NCBI GenBank assembly: GCA_051891855.1
Contig: JBJFFP010000001.1
Span: 1 to 64,000 of the forward strand
Source: SFDP01 sp051891855
GTDB taxonomy: Bacteria; Bacillota; Clostridia; Lachnospirales; Lachnospiraceae
DNA: 64,000 nucleotides
Direction: 5' to 3'
The translations under genes were made by a program, and so were the position numbers. The stretch's first letter is position 1, and every line of letters begins with the position of its first letter. Under the pieces are notes generated by a model, which did no database searches, had not been told where the DNA came from, and saw only the letters and a program-made list of their open reading frames with translations. Below are positions 30,568 to 38,274 of the stretch, one piece after another.

Positions 30568-31407
30568 ATGAGTTATAAAATCGTAGTTGACAGCTGTTGT
30601 GAATTGCCGGGAGTGTACCGCAATGATCCCCGCTTTCAGGTGGTTCCTTTGGGGATCCATGTAGGAGACTGGCATATTCAGGATGATGAGAATTTTGATC
30701 AGGCAGAGTTTTTAAAACGTGTTTCCCAGTGTGGAGAATGTCCGAAATCCTCTTGTCCTTCCCCGGAGGTATTTATGAAAAGCTACGAGACAGATGCAGA
30801 GCGGGTTTATGTAGTTACTCTTTCTGCAGCCCTGAGCGGAAGCCACAACAGTGCGGTTTTAGGAAAGAGCCTGTATGAGGAAGCTCATCCGGCTAAGAAG
30901 ATTCATATTGTGGATTCCCAGTCGGCTTCCTGTGGTGAGACTCAGATTGCATTAAAGGCGATGGAGCTGGAAGAAAGCGGTAAATACAGCTTTGAAGAAA
31001 TTGTGGAAAAGCTGGAGGAGTTTAAGAAGAAGATGGTTACCTTCTTTGTGCTGGATAATCTGGATATTCTCAAAAAGAACGGCAGACTTACCGGAGTAAA
31101 ATCCCTGGTAGCCTCCACGCTGAATATTAAGCCGATCATGCAGGGGGAAAAAGGAACTATTGCACAGGCAGGCCAGGCGGTAGGAATTAAGAAGGCTTTG
31201 AGTAAGATGACGGATTTAGTAGTGGAGAAGATGGAAAAGACGGAAGAGCGTATTTTAATGATTACCCATTGTAATAATTTGAAGCGGGCAGAAGCGGTAA
31301 GGGATATGATTCTTGCGAAGGCAAAGTTTAAGGCAGTGAATATTATGGATACTGCCGGAATCAGCAGTCTCTATGCTGCAGACGGCGGAATAATTGTGAC
31401 CGTTTAA
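30568..31407 (+). CDS. DegV family fatty-acid-binding protein
   Basis: A 279-residue DegV protein. This family (FakB type) binds a fatty acid and presents it to the kinase FakA, feeding exogenous fatty acids into lipids. The N-terminal KIVVDSCCELP and the segments VVPLGIHVGDWHIQDDENFD, TLSAALSGSHNSA and VDSQSASCGE match the family's two-domain fold with the acid-binding cleft. ATG 30568 uses the AAGAGG at the end of the preceding repeat as its binding site; the frame is open 18 codons further upstream only because it runs through the palindromes. No fakA gene is nearby. Confidence 0.87.
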   Translation: MSYKIVVDSCCELPGVYRNDPRFQVVPLGIHVGDWHIQDDENFDQAEFLKRVSQCGECPKSSCPSPEVFMKSYETDAERVYVVTLSAALSGSHNSAVLGKSLYEEAHPAKKIHIVDSQSASCGETQIALKAMELEESGKYSFEEIVEKLEEFKKKMVTFFVLDNLDILKKNGRLTGVKSLVASTLNIKPIMQGEKGTIAQAGQAVGIKKALSKMTDLVVEKMEKTEERILMITHCNNLKRAEAVRDMILAKAKFKAVNIMDTAGISSLYAADGGIIVTV

Positions 31408-31409
31408 TC

Positions 31410-31703
31410 TTACAGGAAAATAAATTCAATGGGAGAAAGATAAAGGAGCAGCAGAAGCAAAAGCTGAAAAATCAGCATAAGGGGCATACCCAGGGTAAAC
31501 TTCAGATGCCTTGTTTTGTGGTGAAAAAGGTACATACCCATAAGGGAGCCCAGACTCCCTCCCATAGCAGCAATAACGAATAAAGTAGATTCCGGAATTC
31601 TGAAGGCCCGTTTACGGGCCTTTCTTTTATCCAGAAACATGGCCAAAAGGCCTAACAGATTTATTAAAAGTAAATAAAGGAGCAGAACAGAAATAACATT
31701 CAT
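31410..31703 (-). CDS. DUF1294 family small membrane protein
   Basis: A 97-residue protein with three hydrophobic helices (about residues 3-23, 40-60 and 72-93). It carries the DUF1294 hallmark FLDKRKARKRAFRIPESTLFVIAAMGGSLGS followed by MYLFHHKTRH. Function is unknown; members are inner-membrane proteins, sometimes fused to a cold-shock domain. It is convergent with the DegV gene, the two stops lying 2 bases apart. It lies 44 bases downstream of argG on the same strand and may be read from that transcript. Confidence 0.82.
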   Translation of the reverse strand: MNVISVLLLYLLLINLLGLLAMFLDKRKARKRAFRIPESTLFVIAAMGGSLGSLMGMYLFHHKTRHLKFTLGMPLMLIFQLLLLLLLYLSPIEFIFL

Positions 31704-31747
31704 CAGCTTTTCCTCTCTACCGGTCTGTTGTCAGAATATTATTGCAG

Positions 31748-32962
31748 CTATTTATCGGCTTCCATCAGCTTCAGAGCACGAACCTTACTGGAGAGTCCAA
31801 AAAGATTAATGAAGCCCTCGGCATCATGGTGATCGTATAAATCACCGGTGGTAAAGGAAGCAATGCTTTCATTATACAAAGAGTAAGGGGAAGTGGTTCC
31901 CGCCTTGATGATATTTCCCTTGTAAAGCTTGAATGTGACTTCACCGGTTACATATTGCTGAGTGGACTGGATAAAGGCTACCACCGCCTCCCTTAGAGGA
32001 GTAAACCATTTGCCTTCATAAACGATCTGTGCCAGCTTATTGCCCATATCCATCTTTACAGCATATGTATCACGATCCAGAATCAGCTCTTCCAGCTGCT
32101 GGTGCGCTTCATAAAGAATGGTTCCGCCGGGAGTTTCATATACACCACGGGATTTCATTCCTACCACCCGGTTTTCTACAATATCCACAATACCGATACC
32201 ATGCTTTCCGCCAAGGGTGTTCAGGGTGCGGATGACATCGGCCACCTTCATTTTTTTACCGTTAACAGAAGTTGGAATACCCTTTTCAAAGGTCATGGTT
32301 ACATATTCACCTGTATCGGGGGCCTTCTCGGGGGTGGTTCCCAAAACCAGAAGATGATCGAAATTAGGCTCCTGGGCAGGGTCTTCCAGCTCCAGACCTT
32401 CATGGCTGATATGCCACAGGTTACGGTCACGGCTGTAGCTGGAATCAGCAGAAAAAGGAAGGTGGATACCGTGAGCCTCACAGTAGGCAATCTCATCCTC
32501 ACGGGACTGCATGGTCCAAGCATCATTTCTCCAGGCAGCAATAATCTTTAAGTCAGGTGCCAGAGCCTTAATTCCCAGCTCAAAGCGAATCTGGTCATTC
32601 CCTTTTCCTGTAGCCCCATGGCAGATAGCCGTGGCCTTCTCCTTGCGGGCAATTTCCACCAGACGCTTGGCAATGACCGGACGGGCCATGGAGGTCCCCA
32701 GCAGATATTTGTTTTCATAAACAGCATGAGCCTGTACGCAGGGAACAATGTATTCATCACAAAATTCATCAATAACATCTTCAATATAAAGCTTGGCAGC
32801 ACCGCAGGATTTGGCACGTTCCTCCAGACCATCCAACTCTTCCCCCTGTCCGCAGTCAATACAGACACAGATTACTTCATAATCAAAATTCTCCTTCAGC
32901 CAGGGAATGATGGCTGTAGTATCCAGACCGCCTGAGTAGGCCAAAATGACTTTTTCTTTCAT
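31748..32962 (-). CDS. argG: Argininosuccinate synthase
   Basis: A 404-residue enzyme that joins citrulline and aspartate using ATP, the penultimate step of arginine synthesis. The N-terminal ATP loop AYSGGLDTTAI, the GHGATGKGNDQIRFE-like stretch (here CHGATGKGNDQIRFE) and SYSRDRNLWHISHEG are clear signatures. The GAGGAGAT before the ATG is a good ribosome binding site. It is divergent from the argC-argD operon, and both promoters share a 370-base control region with ARG-box-like sites. argH, argF and carAB are not in the window. Confidence 0.95.
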   Translation of the reverse strand: MKEKVILAYSGGLDTTAIIPWLKENFDYEVICVCIDCGQGEELDGLEERAKSCGAAKLYIEDVIDEFCDEYIVPCVQAHAVYENKYLLGTSMARPVIAKRLVEIARKEKATAICHGATGKGNDQIRFELGIKALAPDLKIIAAWRNDAWTMQSREDEIAYCEAHGIHLPFSADSSYSRDRNLWHISHEGLELEDPAQEPNFDHLLVLGTTPEKAPDTGEYVTMTFEKGIPTSVNGKKMKVADVIRTLNTLGGKHGIGIVDIVENRVVGMKSRGVYETPGGTILYEAHQQLEELILDRDTYAVKMDMGNKLAQIVYEGKWFTPLREAVVAFIQSTQQYVTGEVTFKLYKGNIIKAGTTSPYSLYNESIASFTTGDLYDHHDAEGFINLFGLSSKVRALKLMEADK

Positions 32963-33034
32963 AATCTCCTCGCTTTCTTACCTATGACAATACTTTTTCT
33001 TTTATTTTCTGCCTTCGATTAAGGCGTTGTCAAT

Positions 33035-33063
33035 AATATACACCTGGGAAAAAGAAAAATCAA
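33035..33063 (-). promoter_or_regulatory. argG: argG promoter
   Basis: On the minus strand TTGATT (33063-33058), 17 bases and TATATT (33040-33035), about 70 bases before the argG start codon. Confidence 0.6.
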
Positions 33064-33064
33064 G

Positions 33065-33099
33065 TGAAAGTTTATTCATAGATAATGAATAAATAGTAT
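33065..33099. promoter_or_regulatory. ARG-box-like operator pair between argG and argC
   Basis: TGAAA-GTTT-ATTCA at 33065-33078 is close to the ARG box TGAAT-N4-ATTCA. A weaker second site, TGAAT-AAAT-AGTAT, begins exactly 21 bases later at 33086. A spacing of 21 bp (two helical turns) is typical of paired boxes bound by the ArgR/AhrC hexamer. The stretch also contains the perfect inverted repeat TTTATTCAT-AGATA-ATGAATAAA (33071-33093). It abuts the argG -35 and lies just upstream of the argC promoter. Confidence 0.6.
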
Positions 33100-33125
33100 A
33101 AAAATACAAATATATTAAATAATAC

Positions 33126-33155
33126 TTGCATAAAATATGAAAAATGTTGTATAAT
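33126..33155 (+). promoter_or_regulatory. argC operon promoter and long leader
   Basis: TTGCAT (33126-33131), 18 bases and a perfect TATAAT (33150-33155). The leader to argC is about 175 bases. It contains an imperfect hairpin (AGCTGACT near 33184 with AGTCGGCT near 33218) and an AGGAGG at 33201 that precedes no obvious gene. Confidence 0.6.
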
Positions 33156-33334
33156 CATACAAAGTTAAGGAGAGAGAAATTTTAGCTGACTATTAAGATT
33201 AGGAGGAAAATCCCTTCAGTCGGCTACCACTTTAGGAAAAATATGCTATACTGTAGCAGATGTAAGGGATAATGGAACAGATTCTTACGCATAAGGATTA
33301 ATTGCTGTTATAAGCAGCGGAATGAGAGGAAGAA

Positions 33335-34390
33335 ATGATTAAGGTAGGAATTGTGGGAGCAACAGGATATGCAGGAGGAGAATTGGTAAGACTTCTTTTG
33401 GCCCATCCCCAGGCTGAGATTGTTTGGTATGGTTCTAAAAGCTACATTGACCAGCCATATGCACAGGTTTATCAGAATATGTTTCAGCTGGTTCCCCATA
33501 TTTGTAAGGATGATAATTTAAAGGAAATGGCTGCCGGAGTAGATGTGATCTTTACGGCTACGCCCCAGGGTTTTTTAGCCTCTGTTTTAGGGGAGGAGCT
33601 GCTTTCCCAGGTAAAAATCATTGATTTAAGTGCAGATTTCAGAATTAAGAATGTGACTATCTATGAAAAATGGTATTCCCTTAAGCATAAGGCACCACAG
33701 TTTATTGACGAAGCAGTATACGGTCTTTGTGAAGTGAATCGGGAAAAGGTGAAAAAAGCACGATTGGTTGCCAATCCCGGCTGCTATCCAACCTGCTCTT
33801 TTTTATCCATCTATCCTTTGGCAAAAGCAGGGATAATCGATCCCTCTACCTTGATTATTGATGCCAAAAGCGGAACCAGCGGAGCAGGAAGGGGGGCTAA
33901 GGTAAATAATCTGTATTGTGAAGTGAATGAGAATATTAAAGCATATGGTGTGGCTTCCCACCGCCATACGCCGGAGATAGAAGAACAGCTTTCCTATGCT
34001 TTCAAAGAGCAGGTGACCTTAAATTTTACCCCTCACCTGGTACCCATGAATCGGGGGATTTTGATTACCGCCTATGCCTCTCTGAAGCGCAGGACTGACG
34101 GAAGCCTGCCGGATAGGGATGAGCTTCGCCGGCTTTATGAGGAATGCTATCGGCAAGAAAGCTTCGTCCGCTTTTTGCCTGAGGGAAGCTGCCCGGAGAC
34201 CAGATGGGTGGAGGGCAGTAACTATGTGGATGTGAATATAGAGGTGGATGAACGAACCGGTCGGGTGATTATGATGGGAGCCATGGACAATCTGGTAAAG
34301 GGAGCTGCCGGTCAAGCCGTACAGAATATGAATCTGCTTTTCGGATTGCCGGAGGATATGGGATTAAAGCTGGTACCGGTATTCCCATAG
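33335..34390 (+). CDS. argC: N-acetyl-gamma-glutamyl-phosphate reductase
   Basis: A 351-residue NADPH-dependent reductase, third step of arginine synthesis. The Rossmann motif VGATGYAGGEL is at residues 7-17 and the catalytic Cys150 is in ANPGCYPT. HRHTPEIEEQ carries the catalytic His region. GAGGAAG precedes the ATG. It leads the operon argC-GNAT-argJ-argB-argD, all on the plus strand with gaps of 13 to 46 bases. Confidence 0.95.
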   Translation: MIKVGIVGATGYAGGELVRLLLAHPQAEIVWYGSKSYIDQPYAQVYQNMFQLVPHICKDDNLKEMAAGVDVIFTATPQGFLASVLGEELLSQVKIIDLSADFRIKNVTIYEKWYSLKHKAPQFIDEAVYGLCEVNREKVKKARLVANPGCYPTCSFLSIYPLAKAGIIDPSTLIIDAKSGTSGAGRGAKVNNLYCEVNENIKAYGVASHRHTPEIEEQLSYAFKEQVTLNFTPHLVPMNRGILITAYASLKRRTDGSLPDRDELRRLYEECYRQESFVRFLPEGSCPETRWVEGSNYVDVNIEVDERTGRVIMMGAMDNLVKGAAGQAVQNMNLLFGLPEDMGLKLVPVFP

Positions 34391-34403
34391 AAAGGGAAAA
34401 GAA

Positions 34404-34856
34404 ATGATAGCTATTCGTAAAATGACTATAGAGGATTATGATGCAGTTTATGCCCTCTGGAAAAGAATTAAGGGCTTTGCCATGCGGAGTCTGGATGATT
34501 CCAGAGAGGGTGTAGAGCGTTTTTTGAAACGAAACCCGGATACCAGTGTAGTGGCCCTCAATGAGGAGGGAAAGGTAGTGGGGGCGATTCTTTGCGGACA
34601 TGACGGGCGCAGAGGATGCTTTTACCATGTGTGTGTAGAGCCGGACTATCGGATGCAGGGAATCGGTACCCGTATGGTGGTCTTTGCCATGAATGCGTTA
34701 CGGGAGGAAAAAATCAGCAAGGTATCCCTAATTGCATTTACGGCAAATGACATTGGAAATGCCTTCTGGAGAAAGATAGGCTGGACCCAGAGGATGGACT
34801 TAAACTACTATGATTTTGTATTAAATCAGGACAATATTGAGGCTTTTAATCAATAA
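34404..34856 (+). CDS. GNAT-family N-acetyltransferase within the arginine operon
   Basis: A 150-residue GNAT acetyltransferase. Acetyl-CoA binding is shown by VEPDYRMQGIGTRMVVFAM (the RxxGxG/A loop as RMQGIG) and by the later FWRKIGW typical of YpeA/RimI-like proteins. It lies 13 bases after argC and 14 bases before argJ. N-acetylglutamate synthesis is a tempting role, since the arginine pathway starts with that acetylation, but ArgJ can already make N-acetylglutamate. Some other amine could be the substrate; the sequence does not decide. Confidence 0.82.
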   Translation: MIAIRKMTIEDYDAVYALWKRIKGFAMRSLDDSREGVERFLKRNPDTSVVALNEEGKVVGAILCGHDGRRGCFYHVCVEPDYRMQGIGTRMVVFAMNALREEKISKVSLIAFTANDIGNAFWRKIGWTQRMDLNYYDFVLNQDNIEAFNQ

Positions 34857-34870
34857 GAAGGGGAAGAAAG

Positions 34871-36097
34871 ATGATAACAAGAATTGAAGGCGGTGTGACG
34901 GCTGCCAGGGGCTTTAGGGCAGCAGCGGTGGAAGCCAATATTAAATATAAGAATCGAAAGGATATGGCTATGATTTACAGTGCTGTCCCCTGTCGGACAG
35001 CAGGAACCTTCACCTCCAATGTGGTGAAGGCTGCCTGTGTACTGTGGGATAAGCAGATGGTGGAGGAGACCGAATACAGCCAGGCTGTGGTAGTTAATTC
35101 CGGAATTGCCAATGCCTGCACAGGAACCCAGGGCTTTGATTACTGCCGCCAGACTGCCCAGGCTATGGCTGAAGCTTTATCGATTCAGGAAAGTGCCTGT
35201 CTGGTGGCCTCCACAGGAGTAATCGGTATGCAGCTTCCCCTGGAAAAGATTAAGGCGGGAGTAAAGGCCTTAAGCGGGCAGCTGTCTGAGACAAAAGAGG
35301 CAGGAACCATGGCAGCGAAAGCCATCATGACCACGGATACCCGCCATAAGGAAATAGCAGTCAGCTTTATCGCGGGAGGAAAAGAGGTTACCCTAGGCGG
35401 AATGTGTAAGGGCTCCGGAATGATTCACCCTAACATGTGTACCATGCTGGCCTTTCTTACTACGGACATTGCCATATCCAAGGAGCTTTTGCAGGAGGCT
35501 CTCAGAGAGAACGTAAAGGATACCTTTAATATGGTTTCCGTGGATGGGGATACCTCCACCAACGATACCCTGCTGATTTTGGCAAACGGTCTGGCAAAAA
35601 ATCCGGAAATTACTGAAAAAAATGCAGATTATGAGGCCTTTTGTGAGGCACTGCTCTATGTCAATACTCAACTGGCCAGACTGATGGCAGGAGACGGGGA
35701 GGGTGCTACCGCGCTGGTAGAGACCCATGTATATCATGCTCCTTCCAAAGAAGAGGCCAGGCTTCTGGCAAAATCCGTCATCTGCTCCAGCCTGACTAAG
35801 GCAGCTATCTTCGGCCATGATGCAAACTGGGGGAGAGTGCTTTGTGCTTTGGGCTATTCCGGTGTCCGGTTTGATCCCGAAAAGATTGAGCTGTTTTTTG
35901 CAGCAGGAGAGAAAAAGATTCAGATTTTTAAGGATGGCGTAGCTAACGATTACAGCGAAGAGGAAGCCAGTGAGATTTTATCCATGCCGGAGGTACAGAT
36001 ACTGGTGGACATGAAGGCCGGGAACAGTGAGGCGAAGGCCTGGGGCTGTGATTTGACCTATGATTATGTGAAAATCAATGCGGATTATCGCTCTTAA
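34871..36097 (+). CDS. argJ: Bifunctional glutamate N-acetyltransferase / ornithine acetyltransferase
   Basis: A 408-residue ArgJ that moves acetyl groups from N-acetylornithine to glutamate, closing the cyclic arginine pathway. The proenzyme cleaves itself before a conserved Thr: the site here is HPNMC-T191-MLAF, with Cys190 where most homologues have Ala. STGVIGMQLP (115-123) and TTDTRHK (154-160) are further landmarks, and the new N-terminal Thr191 is the nucleophile. GGGGAAG precedes the ATG. With ArgJ present a separate ArgE deacetylase is not needed. Confidence 0.94.
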   Translation: MITRIEGGVTAARGFRAAAVEANIKYKNRKDMAMIYSAVPCRTAGTFTSNVVKAACVLWDKQMVEETEYSQAVVVNSGIANACTGTQGFDYCRQTAQAMAEALSIQESACLVASTGVIGMQLPLEKIKAGVKALSGQLSETKEAGTMAAKAIMTTDTRHKEIAVSFIAGGKEVTLGGMCKGSGMIHPNMCTMLAFLTTDIAISKELLQEALRENVKDTFNMVSVDGDTSTNDTLLILANGLAKNPEITEKNADYEAFCEALLYVNTQLARLMAGDGEGATALVETHVYHAPSKEEARLLAKSVICSSLTKAAIFGHDANWGRVLCALGYSGVRFDPEKIELFFAAGEKKIQIFKDGVANDYSEEEASEILSMPEVQILVDMKAGNSEAKAWGCDLTYDYVKINADYRS

Positions 36098-36143
36098 CGG
36101 ATAAATAGAGGAAAACAATTTGGGAAAAAGGGAGGGAAAGAGC

Positions 36144-37025
36144 ATGGAAGCAGAAATGCAGGAAGTGTTAAAAAAAGCGGAGGTTCTGATTGAGGCCCTG
36201 CCTTACATTCAGAAGTTTAACCGAAAGATTATTGTGGTAAAATACGGCGGTTCCGCCATGAGCAATGAAGAACTGCAAAAAAATGTGATCAAGGATGTTA
36301 CCCTGCTTAAGCTGGTGGGCTTCAAGCCCATTATCGTTCACGGGGGCGGTAAGGAAATCAGCCGCTGGGTGGAAAAGACCGGGAAAGAGGCCCGTTTCGT
36401 TAACGGACTTCGGGTTACTGATGAGGAAACCATGGAAATTGCGGAAATGGTATTAAGCAAGGTGAGTAAGCGTTTGGTGACCATGGTGGGAGAGCTGGGG
36501 GTAAAGGCTATCAGCATCAGCGGTAAAGACGGCGGTCTCTTAACGGTAGATAAGAAGTATTCCCAGGGAGAGGATATTGGCTTTGTAGGAGAGATTAAGC
36601 AGGTGACACCAAAGATTTTATTTGATTTATTGGAAAAGGATTATCTGCCCATCATTTCTCCCGTAGGGTTGGGTGATGATTTTGCCACCTATAACATTAA
36701 TGCGGATGATGCCGCCTGTGCCATTGCCAAAGCGGTGGGAGCGGATAAGCTAGTGTTTTTGACGGATATTGAGGGGCTGTATAAGGATATTAAGGATAAG
36801 ACTACCTTTATTTCCCGAATTACGGCATCGGAAGCCGGAAAGCTGATTGAAGAAGGCTTTATCGGAGGAGGAATGCTACCCAAGCTGAATAATTGTACAT
36901 CGGCTATTCGGGAAGGAGTAAACCGGGTGCATATTCTGGATGGCAGAATCCCCCATTGTCTGTTATTGGAGATTTTTACCAATGAAGGTGTGGGAACAGC
37001 CATCATTCGGGATGAAGAGCAATAA
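36144..37025 (+). CDS. argB: Acetylglutamate kinase
   Basis: A 293-residue amino-acid kinase, second step of arginine synthesis. Signatures are VVKYGGSAM near residue 30, VHGGGKEI near 68, GLRVTD near 93 and the ATP-site VFLTDIEGLY. The longer length with an N-terminal helix (MQEVLKKAEVLIEALPYIQKF) is typical of hexameric, arginine-inhibited kinases. ATG 36144 follows GGGAGGG; a TTG 8 codons upstream is less likely. The gene lies between argJ and argD. Confidence 0.94.
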   Translation: MEAEMQEVLKKAEVLIEALPYIQKFNRKIIVVKYGGSAMSNEELQKNVIKDVTLLKLVGFKPIIVHGGGKEISRWVEKTGKEARFVNGLRVTDEETMEIAEMVLSKVSKRLVTMVGELGVKAISISGKDGGLLTVDKKYSQGEDIGFVGEIKQVTPKILFDLLEKDYLPIISPVGLGDDFATYNINADDAACAIAKAVGADKLVFLTDIEGLYKDIKDKTTFISRITASEAGKLIEEGFIGGGMLPKLNNCTSAIREGVNRVHILDGRIPHCLLLEIFTNEGVGTAIIRDEEQ

Positions 37026-37056
37026 ATTAAGATTAACATAAATGGAGAGAACAGTC

Positions 37057-38259
37057 ATGGAAAGCATGAACGCATATATTGAAGAAGCAGAAGCAGCCCT
37101 TTTACATACCTATAACCGTTATCCTATCGTATTGGACAGAGGGGAAGGAGTCTGGCTTTACGATACGGAGGGGAAGAAATATCTGGATTTTTGTGCAGGA
37201 ATCGGGGTCTTTGCTTTAGGGTATAAAAATGAAGAATATAATCAGGCTCTGAAGGAGCAGATTGACAAGGTTATTCATACCTCCAACTATTACTATAATG
37301 TACCGGCTATTGAGGCTGCTAAAAGTCTGCAGAAGGCCTCCGGTATGGATAGGGTATTTTTTACCAACAGCGGTGCAGAGGCGGTGGAGGGAGCCATTAA
37401 GGCGGCCAGAAAATACGCTTTTTTAAAGGATGGAAGAACAGATCATGAAATCATTGCCATGAAGCATTCCTTTCATGGCAGAACCATGGGAGCTCTTTCC
37501 GTAACCGGAAATCCCAAATACCAGGAGGCCTTTCAGCCAATGATCGGCCATATTCGTTTTGCCGAGATGAATAATTATGACAGTGTTGTCAGTCAGGTAA
37601 ATGAGAAAACCTGTGCCATTATTTTGGAAACCATCCAGGGAGAAGGGGGAATATATCCGGCTCAGAGGGAATTTCTGGAAAAGATACGAACACTCTGTGA
37701 CCAAAGGGATATTTTGCTGATTTTGGATGAGATTCAATGCGGTATGGGCCGGACGGGAAGCATGTTTGCCTGGCAGCAGTACGGGGTTCGCCCGGATATG
37801 ATGACTGCGGCAAAGGCTCTGGGCTGCGGTGTACCGGTAGGTGCTTTTTTGCTGACCCAAAGAGTGGCCCAGGCTTCTTTGACAGCCGGGGATCATGGAA
37901 CCACCTACGGAGGAAATCCTCTGGCAGGAGCTGCGGTAAAGAAAGTGCTTGATTTATTTGAGAAGAACCATATAATAGAACATGTGGCTTCGGTGGGAGC
38001 CTGCCTGGAAAAGGAGCTGGATCGGCTGGTATTAGCTCATGACTGTATCAAGGAAAGACGGGGAAGAGGATTGATACAGGGACTGGAATTTGACCGTCCG
38101 GTGGCTCCGATTATCCAAAAGGCATTGGAACATGGATTGATTCTGATCAATGCAGGAGAAAGGGTTCTTCGTTTTCTTCCCCCTTTGGTGATTACTAGGG
38201 AAAACATAAGGGAAATGCTGGATATTCTGGAGCCCTGCCTTGAAGAACAGAATGAGTAA
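37057..38259 (+). CDS. argD: Acetylornithine aminotransferase
   Basis: A 400-residue class III PLP aminotransferase converting N-acetylglutamate semialdehyde to N-acetylornithine. NSGAEAVEGAIKAARK binds the cofactor phosphate and LILDEIQCGMGRTG holds the PLP Asp. Lys253 in TAAKALGCG forms the Schiff base. ATG 37057 follows GGAGAG; an in-frame ATG 5 codons earlier lacks a binding site. It is the last arginine gene, followed after 15 bases by an unrelated solute-binding protein gene. Confidence 0.93.
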   Translation: MESMNAYIEEAEAALLHTYNRYPIVLDRGEGVWLYDTEGKKYLDFCAGIGVFALGYKNEEYNQALKEQIDKVIHTSNYYYNVPAIEAAKSLQKASGMDRVFFTNSGAEAVEGAIKAARKYAFLKDGRTDHEIIAMKHSFHGRTMGALSVTGNPKYQEAFQPMIGHIRFAEMNNYDSVVSQVNEKTCAIILETIQGEGGIYPAQREFLEKIRTLCDQRDILLILDEIQCGMGRTGSMFAWQQYGVRPDMMTAAKALGCGVPVGAFLLTQRVAQASLTAGDHGTTYGGNPLAGAAVKKVLDLFEKNHIIEHVASVGACLEKELDRLVLAHDCIKERRGRGLIQGLEFDRPVAPIIQKALEHGLILINAGERVLRFLPPLVITRENIREMLDILEPCLEEQNE

Positions 38260-38274
38260 GAAAGTGGTAAGTGA

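Noticed and set aside
33171..33260. T-box or peptide attenuator in the argC leader
   Set aside because: I could not find the T-box core, a specifier loop or an arginine-rich leader peptide; only a weak hairpin is visible.
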